Source: Ignavibacteriota bacterium (lineage in GTDB: Bacteria; Bacteroidota; Ignavibacteria; UBA10030). From it: a stretch of 61,198 bases of DNA. The notes beneath the pieces are model-generated. The model was not told the DNA's origin. It worked only from the letters and a program-made list of their open reading frames with translations, and ran no database searches. A program made the translations under genes and the position numbers. Each line of letters starts with the position of its first letter. Position 1 is the first letter of the stretch. Of this stretch, positions 16,099-24,600 are shown one piece after another. The DNA lies in the NCBI GenBank assembly GCA_022616555.1, contig JAKEEG010000018.1, forward strand, positions 1-61,198, given 5' to 3'.

Positions 16099-16758
16099 AT
16101 GACAACGAACAACACACAACCGATTTCAAAACTTCTCTTGGCGGGTGTAGTCGCGGGACCCTTTTTCATCGTCCTCGCGCTCGTGCAAGCTTTTCTGCGC
16201 GAAGGGTTTGACCCCGTACGGCATCCGGCGAGTTTGCTTTCGCTCGGTGATTTCGGTTTTGTGCAAATTGCAAATTTTGTGATAACCGGTGGACTGTTCA
16301 TCGCGTGCGCTACAGGAATTAAGCGTGTACTGACCGAAGGTATTGGCAGAACGTGGGTGTCCAGAATGTTTATACTTGTCGGGATTGGATTTATTATGGG
16401 TGGTGTATTTGTTGCCGACCCGGCGCTCGGTTTTCCGCCGGGAACGCCAGAAGGCATAGCACAGAATATGAGCGTGAGTGCCATCATACACGGATTTGCG
16501 CCCATTATCGGTTCGCTGGCGATGTCGGCCGCGCTAATTATCCTTGCGCGTCGGTCGTGGAGATCGGGGAACCGAGGTGCAGCAGGTGTGTCGATTCTCG
16601 TCGTCGTTGTTTCTTTTATACTCAACACAATTCCACAAGCAACCGCCGATTGGGAAAAGGGCATATTTAATTTTGTTCCATTGTGGATTGGAGTTACATT
16701 GCTTTATACCTATCCCGCTGTGTATCTTACAAGGTGGAAAGCGGAACTAAATCGTTGA
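16099..16758 (+). CDS. DUF998 family membrane protein
   Basis: It has 219 residues with about six transmembrane helices. The N-terminal LLLAGVVAGPFFIVLALVQAF and the loop REGFDPVRHPASLLSLGDFGFVQIANF (near residues 34-60) are the hallmark of DUF998 proteins. Function unknown. The start is ATG 16099 with GGAG upstream; the frame is open 27 nt further. It is probably cotranscribed with the flavoprotein and may be the membrane member of an exported or detoxified compound pathway (inference). Confidence 0.85.
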   Translation: MTTNNTQPISKLLLAGVVAGPFFIVLALVQAFLREGFDPVRHPASLLSLGDFGFVQIANFVITGGLFIACATGIKRVLTEGIGRTWVSRMFILVGIGFIMGGVFVADPALGFPPGTPEGIAQNMSVSAIIHGFAPIIGSLAMSAALIILARRSWRSGNRGAAGVSILVVVVSFILNTIPQATADWEKGIFNFVPLWIGVTLLYTYPAVYLTRWKAELNR

Positions 16759-16821
16759 GCATCAAGTTGCTCAAATTGTCAATTACTTATTTTAGAATTG
16801 TTTTTATGAGAGGATTTACCA

Positions 16822-18261
16822 ATGGGTGAAGCAGAGGTAGAAGTGACCCGAGATAATCAAACGGTGCAGTCGTCCGCACAGTCCCTTTGGCAGCAACTGA
16901 GGGACGCCATCCGCGGCACAGAAGCCGACTATACGCAAATCGGCCTCGGTAAGGCGGTGTTCTTGCTGGCTGTGCCGATGATTTTAGAATTGATCATGGA
17001 GTCCACATTTGCCGTGGTGGACATATATTTTGTCGGTACGCTCGGCGCGTCTGCTGTGGCGACTGTCGGGTTGACGGAAACGTATATGTTTCTGTTGTAT
17101 TCCATCGCGATGGGTATGACGATGGCTATTACCGCCATCATCGCAAGGCGTATCGGTGAAAAAGAGAAAGAGCAAGCTGGTATCAGTGCTGTCCAGGCAA
17201 TCTTCATCGCCTCACTGCTTTCGCTGCCGTTTGCGTTCGCCGGTATTTTCTTTGCCCAGGATTTGCTTGCGTTAATGGGTGCAGACGAGTGGACACTCCA
17301 GTACGGGTACCGCTATATGCAGTGGATGATGGGCGGTAACATCGTTATCGTGTTACTGTTTACGATCAACGCGATCTTCCGCGGGGCTGGCGATGCAGCA
17401 ATGGCTATGCGCGTGCTGTGGCTTGCAAACGGGCTGAACATGATTCTCGACCCCGTGCTGATCTACGGCTGGGGGCCGTTTCCCGAGTTGGGGATCCAGG
17501 GCGCAGCCATCGCCACGAATATCGGCAGGGGCATTGCCGTATTGACACAACTGTGGGTGTTGTTCAACGGCGGCAAGCATATCCGCGTGCTGCGCTCGCA
17601 TTTGCGCATAGACAAAGAAATCATCGCCAATATCATCCGCACGTCGTTGGGCGGTATCGGCCAGATGATTATTGCGATGACGTCGTGGATCTTCGTGATG
17701 CGGATTATCGCCGAGTTCGGCAGCCAGGCTGTAGCCGGAGCGACGATTGCGTTGAGGATTATGATGTTCACCTTGATGCCTGCGTGGGGTATGTCGAACG
17801 CAGTGGCGACGCTCGTCGGCCAGAACCTCGGTGCGCAGAGGCCGGATCGTGCTGAGCGCTCTGTGTGGATAACCGGTTTTTGGAATATGCTCTTTCTTAT
17901 CGGCGTCGCGGTGCTCTATTTCTTAAACGGCGAAAATCTGGTGGGCATTTTCAGCGACGACGCAGAGGTGATTGAGATCGGCGCAATGTGGCTCACCATC
18001 GTTTCGTATTCGTATTTCGTGTACGGATGGTGGATGGTGTCCGTGCAGGCATTCAACGGCTCAGGCGATACGGCTACTCCGACAAAAATCAACCTTGTGT
18101 TCTTCTGGCTTATCCAGATTCCTCTGGCGTATCTCTTGGGAAAAGAGCTTGGGTACGGTTACGCTGGCGTGTTCTGGGCAATTTTTGTCTCAGAAACCGC
18201 TGTGGGGTTATTCACACTGTGGCTGTTCACAAAAGGCACATGGAAGGCCGTAAAGGTATAA
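16822..18261 (+). CDS. MATE family efflux transporter
   Basis: A cation-antiport multidrug exporter of 479 residues with twelve hydrophobic helices in two homologous halves. The first helix begins near residue 48 (VFLLAVPMILELIMESTFAVVDIYFVGTLG), with the first-half loop IIARRIGE and the second-half SNAVATLVGQNLGAQRPDRAE typical of MatE domains. A 40-residue polar N-terminal extension comes before the first helix. GAGAGGA precedes ATG 16822. Its place among detoxification genes suits drug or metabolite efflux; substrates are unknown. Confidence 0.92.
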   Translation: MGEAEVEVTRDNQTVQSSAQSLWQQLRDAIRGTEADYTQIGLGKAVFLLAVPMILELIMESTFAVVDIYFVGTLGASAVATVGLTETYMFLLYSIAMGMTMAITAIIARRIGEKEKEQAGISAVQAIFIASLLSLPFAFAGIFFAQDLLALMGADEWTLQYGYRYMQWMMGGNIVIVLLFTINAIFRGAGDAAMAMRVLWLANGLNMILDPVLIYGWGPFPELGIQGAAIATNIGRGIAVLTQLWVLFNGGKHIRVLRSHLRIDKEIIANIIRTSLGGIGQMIIAMTSWIFVMRIIAEFGSQAVAGATIALRIMMFTLMPAWGMSNAVATLVGQNLGAQRPDRAERSVWITGFWNMLFLIGVAVLYFLNGENLVGIFSDDAEVIEIGAMWLTIVSYSYFVYGWWMVSVQAFNGSGDTATPTKINLVFFWLIQIPLAYLLGKELGYGYAGVFWAIFVSETAVGLFTLWLFTKGTWKAVKV

Positions 18262-18305
18262 GATTGTTGGCGAATCATTTTTCTCAACAAAGGAGCTGAC
18301 GCGCC

Positions 18306-18680
18306 ATGGCAAAAACAAATTTCCAAACAATCGATGAGTACATCGATACGTTTCCGAAAGACAAGCAGGCGGTGCTGAGAAAGTTGAGAGGAGCGATCAG
18401 GTCAGCGGCCCCAAAAGCCACCGAAGGAATCAGTTATCAAATTCCGACGTACTTTCTGAACGGAAAGTACGTCGTCTATTTCGCCGGTTTTAAAAACCAC
18501 GTCAGCGTCTATCCGGCGAAGGCAACAGCAGTTGCAAAAGTCAAAGGCTTATCGGCCTATAAAGTGTCAACCGGAACCTTAAAGTTTCCGCTCGATAAAC
18601 CGATTCCCTTGGGACTGATTAAAAAGTTTGTGAGCTACCGAATGAAGGAAAGTAGGGAGAGGGAAAAAGCAAAAAAGTAG
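18306..18680 (+). CDS. DUF1801 (YdhG-like) protein
   Basis: It has 124 residues. TIDEYIDTFPKDKQAVLRKLRGAIRSAAPKATEGISYQIPTYF is the classic beginning of DUF1801, and FPLDKPIPLGLIKKFVSYRMKE its end. Relatives have been called iron-chaperone-like, but the biochemical role is uncertain. AAAGGAG lies 9 nt before ATG 18306. A second, diverged DUF1801 gene is at 23158. Confidence 0.9.
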   Translation: MAKTNFQTIDEYIDTFPKDKQAVLRKLRGAIRSAAPKATEGISYQIPTYFLNGKYVVYFAGFKNHVSVYPAKATAVAKVKGLSAYKVSTGTLKFPLDKPIPLGLIKKFVSYRMKESREREKAKK

Positions 18681-18696
18681 ATACATCGGTGCAGTT

Positions 18697-19074
18697 ATGA
18701 ACGGGCATATCTATTTTGAAATCCAGGCTGACGATACGCGTCGGGCAATTAGTTTTTATCGAAAAGTATTCGGATGGCAATTCACCGAAGCTCCGGGACT
18801 TCCGGTAGAATATTGGCGGATTGAAACAGGAGGCAATGCTGGCGGATTGCTCAAGCGTCCGGCGAAATCCCCGCCGCCCGAAAGCGGCACGAACGCGTTC
18901 GTATGCTCTCTTGAAGTCGAGAGCTTTGACGAAACAGCCCGGAAGATTGCCAGCGCTAAAGGACAAATTGCCCTCCCAAAATTTGCAGTGCCAGGAACAT
19001 GCTGGCAGGGGTACTTTATCGATACCGAAGGCAACACGTTTGGGATTTTTGAAGTCGATGAGAATGCTAAATAA
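18697..19074 (+). CDS. VOC family (glyoxalase-like) protein
   Basis: It has 125 residues with two beta-alpha-beta-beta-beta units. HIYFEIQADDTRRAISFYRKVFGWQF is the first, with His 4 and later GNTFGIFEVDE carrying the Glu expected for metal binding in this group. It resembles the CFP32-type hydroxylase/glyoxalase-like branch, though the substrate is unknown. It begins 16 nt after the DUF1801 gene, so they share an operon. Confidence 0.88.
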   Translation: MNGHIYFEIQADDTRRAISFYRKVFGWQFTEAPGLPVEYWRIETGGNAGGLLKRPAKSPPPESGTNAFVCSLEVESFDETARKIASAKGQIALPKFAVPGTCWQGYFIDTEGNTFGIFEVDENAK

Positions 19075-19097
19075 CATTTTCTTCATAGGAGCTAGCC

Positions 19098-19562
19098 ATG
19101 CAAAAAATTTCAACGTTTTTATGGTTCGATAAGGAGGCGAGTGCAGCCGCGAAGTTTTATACGACCGTGTTCAAGGGTTCGAAGATAACAGACACAACAA
19201 TCCTTGAGAACACCCCCTCCGGCACAGTCGAGGTGGTCACCATGAACATCCTTGGTCAGGAGTTCCAGCTGATGAGCGCGGGGCCGTACTTCAAGATCAA
19301 CGAAGCAATTTCATTCGTGGTGAACTGCAAGACGCAGAAGGAGATCGATTACTACTGGAATAAACTCTCCGCCGACCCGAAAGCGGAACAATGCGGCTGG
19401 CTCAAAGATAAGTTCGGTGTCTCGTGGCAGATCGTTCCGACGGTGATGTATAAGATGCAAAAGAGCAAGGACAAGCAGAAACTGGCGCGGTTCACCGAGG
19501 CATTCCTCAAGATGAAAAAATTCGACATCAAAGAACTCCAGCGGGCATTTGACGGAAAGTAA
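19098..19562 (+). CDS. VOC family protein, PhnB / 3-demethylubiquinone methyltransferase-like
   Basis: It has 154 residues. ISTFLWFDKEASAAAKFYTTVFKGSKI, FQLMSAGPYFKINEAISFVVNC and CGWLKDKFGVSWQIVP are the standard PF06983 landmarks. Despite the database name, methyltransferase activity is not expected: there is no SAM site. AGGAG precedes ATG 19098. It is the third gene of the DUF1801-VOC-VOC unit, which ends at a strong terminator. Confidence 0.9.
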   Translation: MQKISTFLWFDKEASAAAKFYTTVFKGSKITDTTILENTPSGTVEVVTMNILGQEFQLMSAGPYFKINEAISFVVNCKTQKEIDYYWNKLSADPKAEQCGWLKDKFGVSWQIVPTVMYKMQKSKDKQKLARFTEAFLKMKKFDIKELQRAFDGK

Positions 19563-19594
19563 CGAGGTAACAAAAACATAATACACGCGTATCG

Positions 19595-19625
19595 AAAAGG
19601 GCGCATTATATGCGCCCTTTTGTAT
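19595..19625 (+). terminator. strong terminator before the sigma factor gene
   Basis: AAAAGGGCGCAT-TAT-ATGCGCCCTTTT is a 12-bp perfect stem with a U-rich tail (TTTTGTATTT). It insulates the sigma factor gene from upstream transcription. Confidence 0.85.
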
Positions 19626-19773
19626 TTCTCCCCGCCTTGTAATCTCCAACCATAATTCGTAGATTAAAAGCCCATCCTAACGTGAGTGCGTAGTATGTGC
19701 GGACGGATACCCGAATATCATTGTTGTTTAGGGTTATTCAGCGTTACAATCAGTTATAGACATCTCTCTACGA

Positions 19774-21042
19774 ATGAGTCAGGCAACTAAACCGGTTCAC
19801 GAGATTGTGGACGCCGTTTATCGTTCCGAGTCTCGCCGCATACTTGCGACGTTGATTCGCTTGCTCGGCGATTTTGAAATCGCAGAGGAGGCGATGCACG
19901 ACGCCTTTGCGGCCGCTGTGGAGCAATGGCCCCGGGAGGGTGTGCCCACCAACCCGCGCGCGTGGCTTGTCTCTACTGGCAGGTTTAAGGCCATCGACGG
20001 AATTCGCCGGCAGGCGCGGTTTGTCTCGGATGGACCTTCCGGCGACGGCATGATGACCGAGCTCGCGGATCGGCTCGCTGCAGAAACAGAGGACATTGCG
20101 GAGAAGCTTGATGAGAGCGTGGAAGACGACCGTCTGCGGTTGATCTTCACCTGCTGTCACCCGGCACTTGCGCCGGATGCGCGTATGGCGCTGACGCTGC
20201 GCGAAGTTTGCGGGTTGACGACTGAGGAAATAGCCCGAGCATTTCTTACGTCCCCAGCAACGCTCGCACAACGTATCGTGCGCGCGAAAACAAAAATCCG
20301 CGATGCGCGCATTCCTTACCAAGTGCCATCGCAATCCGAGCTGCCAGAGCGGTTGGAGACGGTGCTGCATGTCGTATATCTCATGTTCAATGAAGGGTAT
20401 TCTGCTTCGTCCGGTAATTCTCTCACGCGAGCCGACATCTCTGGCGAAGCAATTCGCCTCGGCCGGCTGCTACTCGAATTGCTGCCTGAGCCGGAAGTGA
20501 CCGGATTGCTTGCGCTGATGCTGCTGCAGGAATCGCGCCGGGCGGCACGGTCATCGCCTGACGGCGAGATTATCCTGTTAGACGACCAAGACCGTTCGCT
20601 CTGGAACAGGGAGTTCATTGCCGAAGGAACAGCACTCGTGCGACAAACGCTCATTACGCGTCGGGTCGGTCCTTATACGCTTCAAGCGGCGATTGCAGCG
20701 GTGCATGCAGAAGCCCAGACATCCTCGGCAACGGATTGGCAGCAAATTGTCGCATTGTATGATGTATTAGTGCAAATGATTCCCTCGCCAGTGGTTGAAT
20801 TGAACCGGGCCGCCGCTGTGGCGATGCGAGACGGTCCTGAGGCGGGGCTTGTGCTCATCGACGCACTGCTTGCGCGCGGCGAGTTGGACGAATATCATCT
20901 GGCGCATTCTGCGAGGGCAGAATTGTGTAGACGACTTGGCAGAAAGGATGACGCCCGCGTTTCCTTCGAACGCGCGCTCAATTTAACACAACAGGAACCA
21001 GAGAAGCGATTCCTTAAGCGAAGATTGGCGGAGTTGGCATAA
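19774..21042 (+). CDS. ECF42-type RNA polymerase sigma factor with C-terminal TPR-like extension
   Basis: It has 422 residues, about twice an ordinary ECF sigma factor. Sigma region 2 lies near residues 12-85 (FEIAEEAMHDAFAAAVEQWP, NPRAWLVSTGRFKAIDGIRRQ) and region 4 near 120-175 (TTEEIARAFLTSPATLAQRIVRAKTKIRDARIPY). A long helical extension with FNEGYSA, VELNRAAAVAMRDGPEAGL and HLAHSARAELCRRLGR follows. This architecture, without an anti-sigma gene nearby and with DGPF genes around it, is that of ECF42, where the extension is reported to be needed for activity. Four perfect ECF42-type promoters lie within about 8 kb. None lies directly before this gene. Confidence 0.93.
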   Translation: MSQATKPVHEIVDAVYRSESRRILATLIRLLGDFEIAEEAMHDAFAAAVEQWPREGVPTNPRAWLVSTGRFKAIDGIRRQARFVSDGPSGDGMMTELADRLAAETEDIAEKLDESVEDDRLRLIFTCCHPALAPDARMALTLREVCGLTTEEIARAFLTSPATLAQRIVRAKTKIRDARIPYQVPSQSELPERLETVLHVVYLMFNEGYSASSGNSLTRADISGEAIRLGRLLLELLPEPEVTGLLALMLLQESRRAARSSPDGEIILLDDQDRSLWNREFIAEGTALVRQTLITRRVGPYTLQAAIAAVHAEAQTSSATDWQQIVALYDVLVQMIPSPVVELNRAAAVAMRDGPEAGLVLIDALLARGELDEYHLAHSARAELCRRLGRKDDARVSFERALNLTQQEPEKRFLKRRLAELA

Positions 21043-21060
21043 ACAAACGATCTTGGTAGC

Positions 21061-21135
21061 CGCAGGCTTCAGCCTGCGTAGTTGAATTGGAATGATGAAA
21101 AAATAAACCACCCCGTCCCGCTAAAGCAGCGGGAC
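21061..21135. repeat. two dispersed hairpins between sigma factor and DGPF gene
   Basis: CGCAGGCT-TC-AGCCTGCG (21061-21078) and GTCCCGCT-AAAGC-AGCGGGAC (21115-21135) are perfect 8-bp stems of two different dispersed repeat types. They separate the sigma factor gene from the following DGPF gene and may act as attenuators. Confidence 0.6.
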
Positions 21136-21222
21136 ACCCTTCCTTCTTCAAGTAGGGGAAAAGCCCTCGTACCAATTTTGTTCCCCATTAGCACAGGGGG
21201 TTGTCAGTTGAAGGAGCACTTT

Positions 21223-21579
21223 ATGAAATACCTCTGCACCATATACATTGACGAGAAAAAGCTTGCCGCAATGTCCCAGAGCGACTATCAGGCAGTTGTT
21301 CAGCGATGTCTTGATTACGAAGACGAGCTCCGCGTATCGGGGCATATGATTGCCGCGGAGGCGCTAGAGCCCATTCACGCTGCCACGACTGTTCAGATGC
21401 GCGGAGGGAAAATGTCGGTAACCGACGGGCCCTTCGCGGAAACAAAGGAGCAACTCGTCGGATTCTTTATGATTAACGCGGGCAGCCAAGACGAAGCGGT
21501 CCGGATTGCCTCAAAAATGCCGCAGGCGCAGATTGGAAGCATAGAGGTGCGGCCTATCAAAGACCTCACCCAGCATTAA
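21223..21579 (+). CDS. YCII/DGPF domain protein
   Basis: It has 118 residues from ATG 21223, with AAGGAG 7 nt upstream; the longer frame from 21082 covers the hairpin repeats and is not likely. The protein opens MKYLCTIYIDEKKLA, carries TDGPFAETKEQL near residues 67-78, and ends IGSIEVRPI. It lies 180 nt behind the ECF42 sigma gene in the same direction, matching the reported ecf42-DGPF gene pair. Role unknown; a dimeric ferredoxin-like barrel is expected. Confidence 0.93.
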   Translation: MKYLCTIYIDEKKLAAMSQSDYQAVVQRCLDYEDELRVSGHMIAAEALEPIHAATTVQMRGGKMSVTDGPFAETKEQLVGFFMINAGSQDEAVRIASKMPQAQIGSIEVRPIKDLTQH

Positions 21580-21616
21580 GCCTCAAAAAAATCCCTAAAA
21601 AATTGGGCGTTTGGGA

Positions 21617-21645
21617 TGTCGATTTCGGCATCCCCTGCACGACTA
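21617..21645 (+). promoter_or_regulatory. ECF42-type promoter, copy 4 (TGTCGA-N17-CGACTA)
   Basis: TGTCGA at 21617-21622 and CGACTA at 21640-21645, spacer 17. GGGATG and CATCCC around TCGATTTCGG add a partial hairpin. The next DGPF gene begins 52 nt downstream and leads a tight run of genes to 23571. Confidence 0.8.
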
Positions 21646-21697
21646 TTTAGTAGACGAACAATTCCATCTCTAACATTTTTTGAGAGGAGATACGACA

Positions 21698-22129
21698 ATG
21701 AAATTCGCCGTGTTTGTGAAAGCTACGAAGGATTCTGAAGCCGGCATCCTGCCAAGTGAGCAGATGTTTGCCGAGATGATGAAATACAATGAAGAATTGT
21801 CAAAGGCGGGTATTATACTTGCCGGAGACGGGCTTCAACCCAGCTCGAAGGGCGTGCGCGTGAAGTTCTCCAGCACGAAGCGTATAGTAACCGATGGCCC
21901 CTTCACGGAAACCAAAGAGTTGGTCGCCGGGTACTGGATATGGGAGTGCAAATCCAAAGAAGAAGCGATTGAGTGGGTGAAGAAATGTCCCAACCCGATG
22001 CCGGGGGAGTCTGAGATAGAGATCCGTCCGATTTATGGCGCTGACGATTTGGGCGAGGGGTTTACTCCTGAATTGCAGGATAAATGGCAACAAATTAAAG
22101 CTGAAGGCGAAGCGAGGCAAAAGAAGTAG
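21698..22129 (+). CDS. YCII/DGPF domain protein
   Basis: It has 143 residues from ATG 21698, with GAGAGGAG upstream. It opens MKFAVFVKATKDSEAG, with TDGPFTETKELVAGYWIWE near residues 67-85. Unlike the short DGPF proteins it has a C-terminal extension of about 30 charged residues ending EGEARQKK, which is the longer DGPF subtype. It is the first gene of the unit driven by the ECF42-type promoter at 21617. Confidence 0.93.
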   Translation: MKFAVFVKATKDSEAGILPSEQMFAEMMKYNEELSKAGIILAGDGLQPSSKGVRVKFSSTKRIVTDGPFTETKELVAGYWIWECKSKEEAIEWVKKCPNPMPGESEIEIRPIYGADDLGEGFTPELQDKWQQIKAEGEARQKK

Positions 22130-22179
22130 AGTTTATTCAAGTCAACAATACGTTGCACACATTTTTTTGGGGATACACA

Positions 22180-22578
22180 ATGAAATATATTTGCTTAGGA
22201 TATTACGATGAAAAAGCGTTCGGACAATTGTCAGAACAAGAGCGAACAGCGTTTATGGATGAGTGTTTTGTATACGATGATGTGCTCAAAAAAAACGGGC
22301 ACTATATCGGCGATGAGGCACTTCAGCTTGCGGAAACTGCCGCAACACTCCGGTACCAAAACGGCAAAGTTGCGATTACCGATGGCCCGTTTGCCGAAAC
22401 CAAGGAACAGTTGGGTGGAATACTCATTCTCGAAGCGAAGGACTTAAACCACGCCATTCAAATCATGTCGAAGCATCCGGGCGTGAAAGGCGGACCGTTT
22501 GAGATTCGCCCGGCGGCGGATTTGACGGAGCTGGTGAACGAAAGCGAGCGACGACGTTCTGTCGCTACGGAGAAATAA
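22180..22578 (+). CDS. YCII/DGPF domain protein
   Basis: It has 132 residues. It opens MKYICLGYYDEKAFG, with TDGPFAETKEQLGGILILE near residues 67-85 and GPFEIRPAADL near the end. It begins 50 nt after the previous DGPF gene, and its stop is one base before the next start, so the pair with the reductase-like gene is tightly coupled. Confidence 0.93.
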   Translation: MKYICLGYYDEKAFGQLSEQERTAFMDECFVYDDVLKKNGHYIGDEALQLAETAATLRYQNGKVAITDGPFAETKEQLGGILILEAKDLNHAIQIMSKHPGVKGGPFEIRPAADLTELVNESERRRSVATEK

Positions 22579-22579
22579 C

Positions 22580-23143
22580 ATGCGAAAACTCATTATGTGG
22601 AATATGGTGACGCTCGATGGTTATTTCGAGGGTGAGAAAAAGTGGGATCTTGGCTTCCATGATCTTGTGTGGGGCAAGGAGCTTGAGGATTTTAGTATTG
22701 AACAATTAAAATCAGCCGACATGCTTGTCTTTGGTGAAACAACCTACAAAGGTATGGCAGATTATTGGACCAAAGCCGAAGGAGAGGAAGGGGAGATAGC
22801 GGCGTACATGAACAAAATTGCAAAGGTCGTCTGCTCCAAGACACTGCAAACCGCCGACTGGAACAACACAAAAATTGTGCGTGATGTAGTCGCCGAACTG
22901 TTGAAATTGAAGAAGAAAGGTGATGGGAATATGTTTGTGTTTGGAAGCGGCATTCTATCGGAATCTCTCATGAAAGCGAACCTCTTTGATGAATATCGTT
23001 TGTGCGTCGTTCCCGTCTTTCTCGGGAAGGGCGGACACTTGTTCAATGAAGGTTTACCATTTCAAAAATTAAAATTGCTTGAAGCGCGTCCACTGCAAAC
23101 CAGAGGCGTGATACTTCGTTACGTGCCAGAGAGCAAAGCGTAA
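22580..23143 (+). CDS. dihydrofolate reductase family protein (RibD C-terminal fold)
   Basis: PF01872-type protein, 187 residues. KLIMWNMVTLDGYFEG opens it; ADMLVFGETTYKGMADYW and FVFGSGILSESLMKANLFDEYRL mark the nucleotide-binding core. These proteins share the DHFR fold but are not known to reduce dihydrofolate. An NADPH-dependent reductase role is plausible, substrate unknown. It is one of five such genes in the island and is coupled to the DGPF gene upstream (1-nt gap). Confidence 0.9.
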   Translation: MRKLIMWNMVTLDGYFEGEKKWDLGFHDLVWGKELEDFSIEQLKSADMLVFGETTYKGMADYWTKAEGEEGEIAAYMNKIAKVVCSKTLQTADWNNTKIVRDVVAELLKLKKKGDGNMFVFGSGILSESLMKANLFDEYRLCVVPVFLGKGGHLFNEGLPFQKLKLLEARPLQTRGVILRYVPESKA

Positions 23144-23157
23144 TCAAGGTGGCGCAC

Positions 23158-23571
23158 ATGCCCAAGAGTAAACCCACATCAGTAACCGAGTATATCGAAA
23201 CCGCTCCGAAGGTAGCACAGAAGAAATTGCGTGAAATGCGCGCGATACTCAAAAAGATTGTGCCAAATGCGACAGAAACATTAAAATGGGGGTCGCCGGT
23301 GTTTGAGGAACGCCGAATCCTGTTTGCCTATGCGGCATTCAAGTCGCATCTCAACTTCATGCCGACTCATACAGCTCTGGAGCCTTTCAAAAAGGATCTG
23401 GCACAGTACGCTACGGGCAAGGACACGATTCAATTCCCATATGACAAACCGCTCCCGAAAACGCTCATCCGCAAAATTGCCGCTTACCGTGTCGAGGAAG
23501 TAAGAACTGGAGATGTGCGATGGTTTAAAGCGAAAAGGTCGGTTAAATCTAAATCGGTAAAAAAACGATAA
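23158..23571 (+). CDS. DUF1801 (YdhG-like) protein
   Basis: It has 137 residues from ATG 23158 with AAGGTGG upstream; a GTG at 23149 is possible. VTEYIETAPKVAQKKLREMRAILKKIVPNATETLKWGSPVF is the DUF1801 start, and IQFPYDKPLPKTLIRKIAAYR the end. A basic tail (KRSVKSKSVKKR) is added. It is diverged from 18306-18680. Gap of 14 nt to the reductase-like gene upstream. Confidence 0.88.
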   Translation: MPKSKPTSVTEYIETAPKVAQKKLREMRAILKKIVPNATETLKWGSPVFEERRILFAYAAFKSHLNFMPTHTALEPFKKDLAQYATGKDTIQFPYDKPLPKTLIRKIAAYRVEEVRTGDVRWFKAKRSVKSKSVKKR

Positions 23572-23609
23572 TAGGTAAAACGCCTACATCATTAAAGAAG
23601 GAGATTACC

Positions 23610-24506
23610 ATGATAGCAAGAATGTTTCGTGCAATGATTGTTACTCTCTGTGTTTGTACCGTCGCATCGGTCGCTGCTTTCACGCAGAGCAATGGCAAAT
23701 ATGTTAATGTCAACGGAATGAAGATGTATTATGAAGTGTCCGGCGAGGGCGATCCGCTTATTGTGCTGCACGGCGCTCATATGGATATCAAAACTATGGG
23801 CAAGATCATCCCCTTGCTGGCGGAAACTCACAAAGTCTATGCACTCGAATTCCAGGGTCACGGCAGCACAGAGGATATCGACAGGCCGATCACCTATCAG
23901 AATCTAGCCGATGATGTTGCCGCTTTCATGGATGCTGTAGGCCTCAAGAAAGCCGATGTATTCGGCTATTCTATGGGTGCCCAAGTAGGCCTTCAGCTTG
24001 CCATCCGCAATCCGGCAAAAGTAAACAAGCTCGTCTCTGCTTCAGCCTCCTACGACCTTAAAGGCTGGCAGCCGGTGTATAGTGAGCTTCTTCCGCAAAT
24101 GTCGGTGGAGATGTTTCTTGCCATGCCGTATTTCGCCGAGGTCAGCAAGAAATCGGGAAATCCAGAACGCTATGCCGCTTTCCTCAAGAAGATGATCGCG
24201 CTCGAGCACGAGCCAATGGCTTGGGAGGAGGATGTCAAAAAACTCAAAACCCCGGTATTAATTATTGCTGGAGATGCGGACGTAGCAACACTCGAACACA
24301 CTGTTTCCATGTTCCGGCTGCTCGGTGGCGGTGTCATGGGCGATATGGGCCGGCCTCTGCCCGCGTCGCGACTGGCCATCATGCCGGCGACGTCGCATAC
24401 CGCCGTCATCAGCCAGCCCGATTTGCTGATTTCGTTTATCGAACCTTTCTTGAAGGGCGAGACGCCGAAGGGGTTCTTTGATGCAGCGCCACCGGAAAAG
24501 AATTAG
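23610..24506 (+). CDS. secreted alpha/beta hydrolase (paralog 1)
   Basis: It has 298 residues. The signal peptide (about residues 1-26, ending VAAFTQS) indicates export. The alpha/beta hydrolase core has the oxyanion region VLHGAHMD, the nucleophile elbow GYSMG near residue 115, the acid in IIAGDAD, and the catalytic His in ATSHTAVI near residue 267. The substrate is unknown; the small size and the LHG/GHG pattern fit lactonase, esterase or peptidase relatives. It is very similar to the paralog at 25252, so this hydrolase and the following reductase form a duplicated module. AAGGAG precedes ATG 23610. Confidence 0.92.
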   Translation: MIARMFRAMIVTLCVCTVASVAAFTQSNGKYVNVNGMKMYYEVSGEGDPLIVLHGAHMDIKTMGKIIPLLAETHKVYALEFQGHGSTEDIDRPITYQNLADDVAAFMDAVGLKKADVFGYSMGAQVGLQLAIRNPAKVNKLVSASASYDLKGWQPVYSELLPQMSVEMFLAMPYFAEVSKKSGNPERYAAFLKKMIALEHEPMAWEEDVKKLKTPVLIIAGDADVATLEHTVSMFRLLGGGVMGDMGRPLPASRLAIMPATSHTAVISQPDLLISFIEPFLKGETPKGFFDAAPPEKN

Positions 24507-24600
24507 AAACCTAAATACATAGTAAGCGAGATTTGTATCGTAACAGAACCAATTTTGAAGAAGTTTTTGGAAGAATAAATTAGTCAGAAGGTGAAATACT

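Noticed and set aside
19098-19562. Real 3-demethylubiquinone methyltransferase
   Set aside because: The sequence is a VOC-fold protein without a SAM-binding site; the enzyme name comes only from the old family label.
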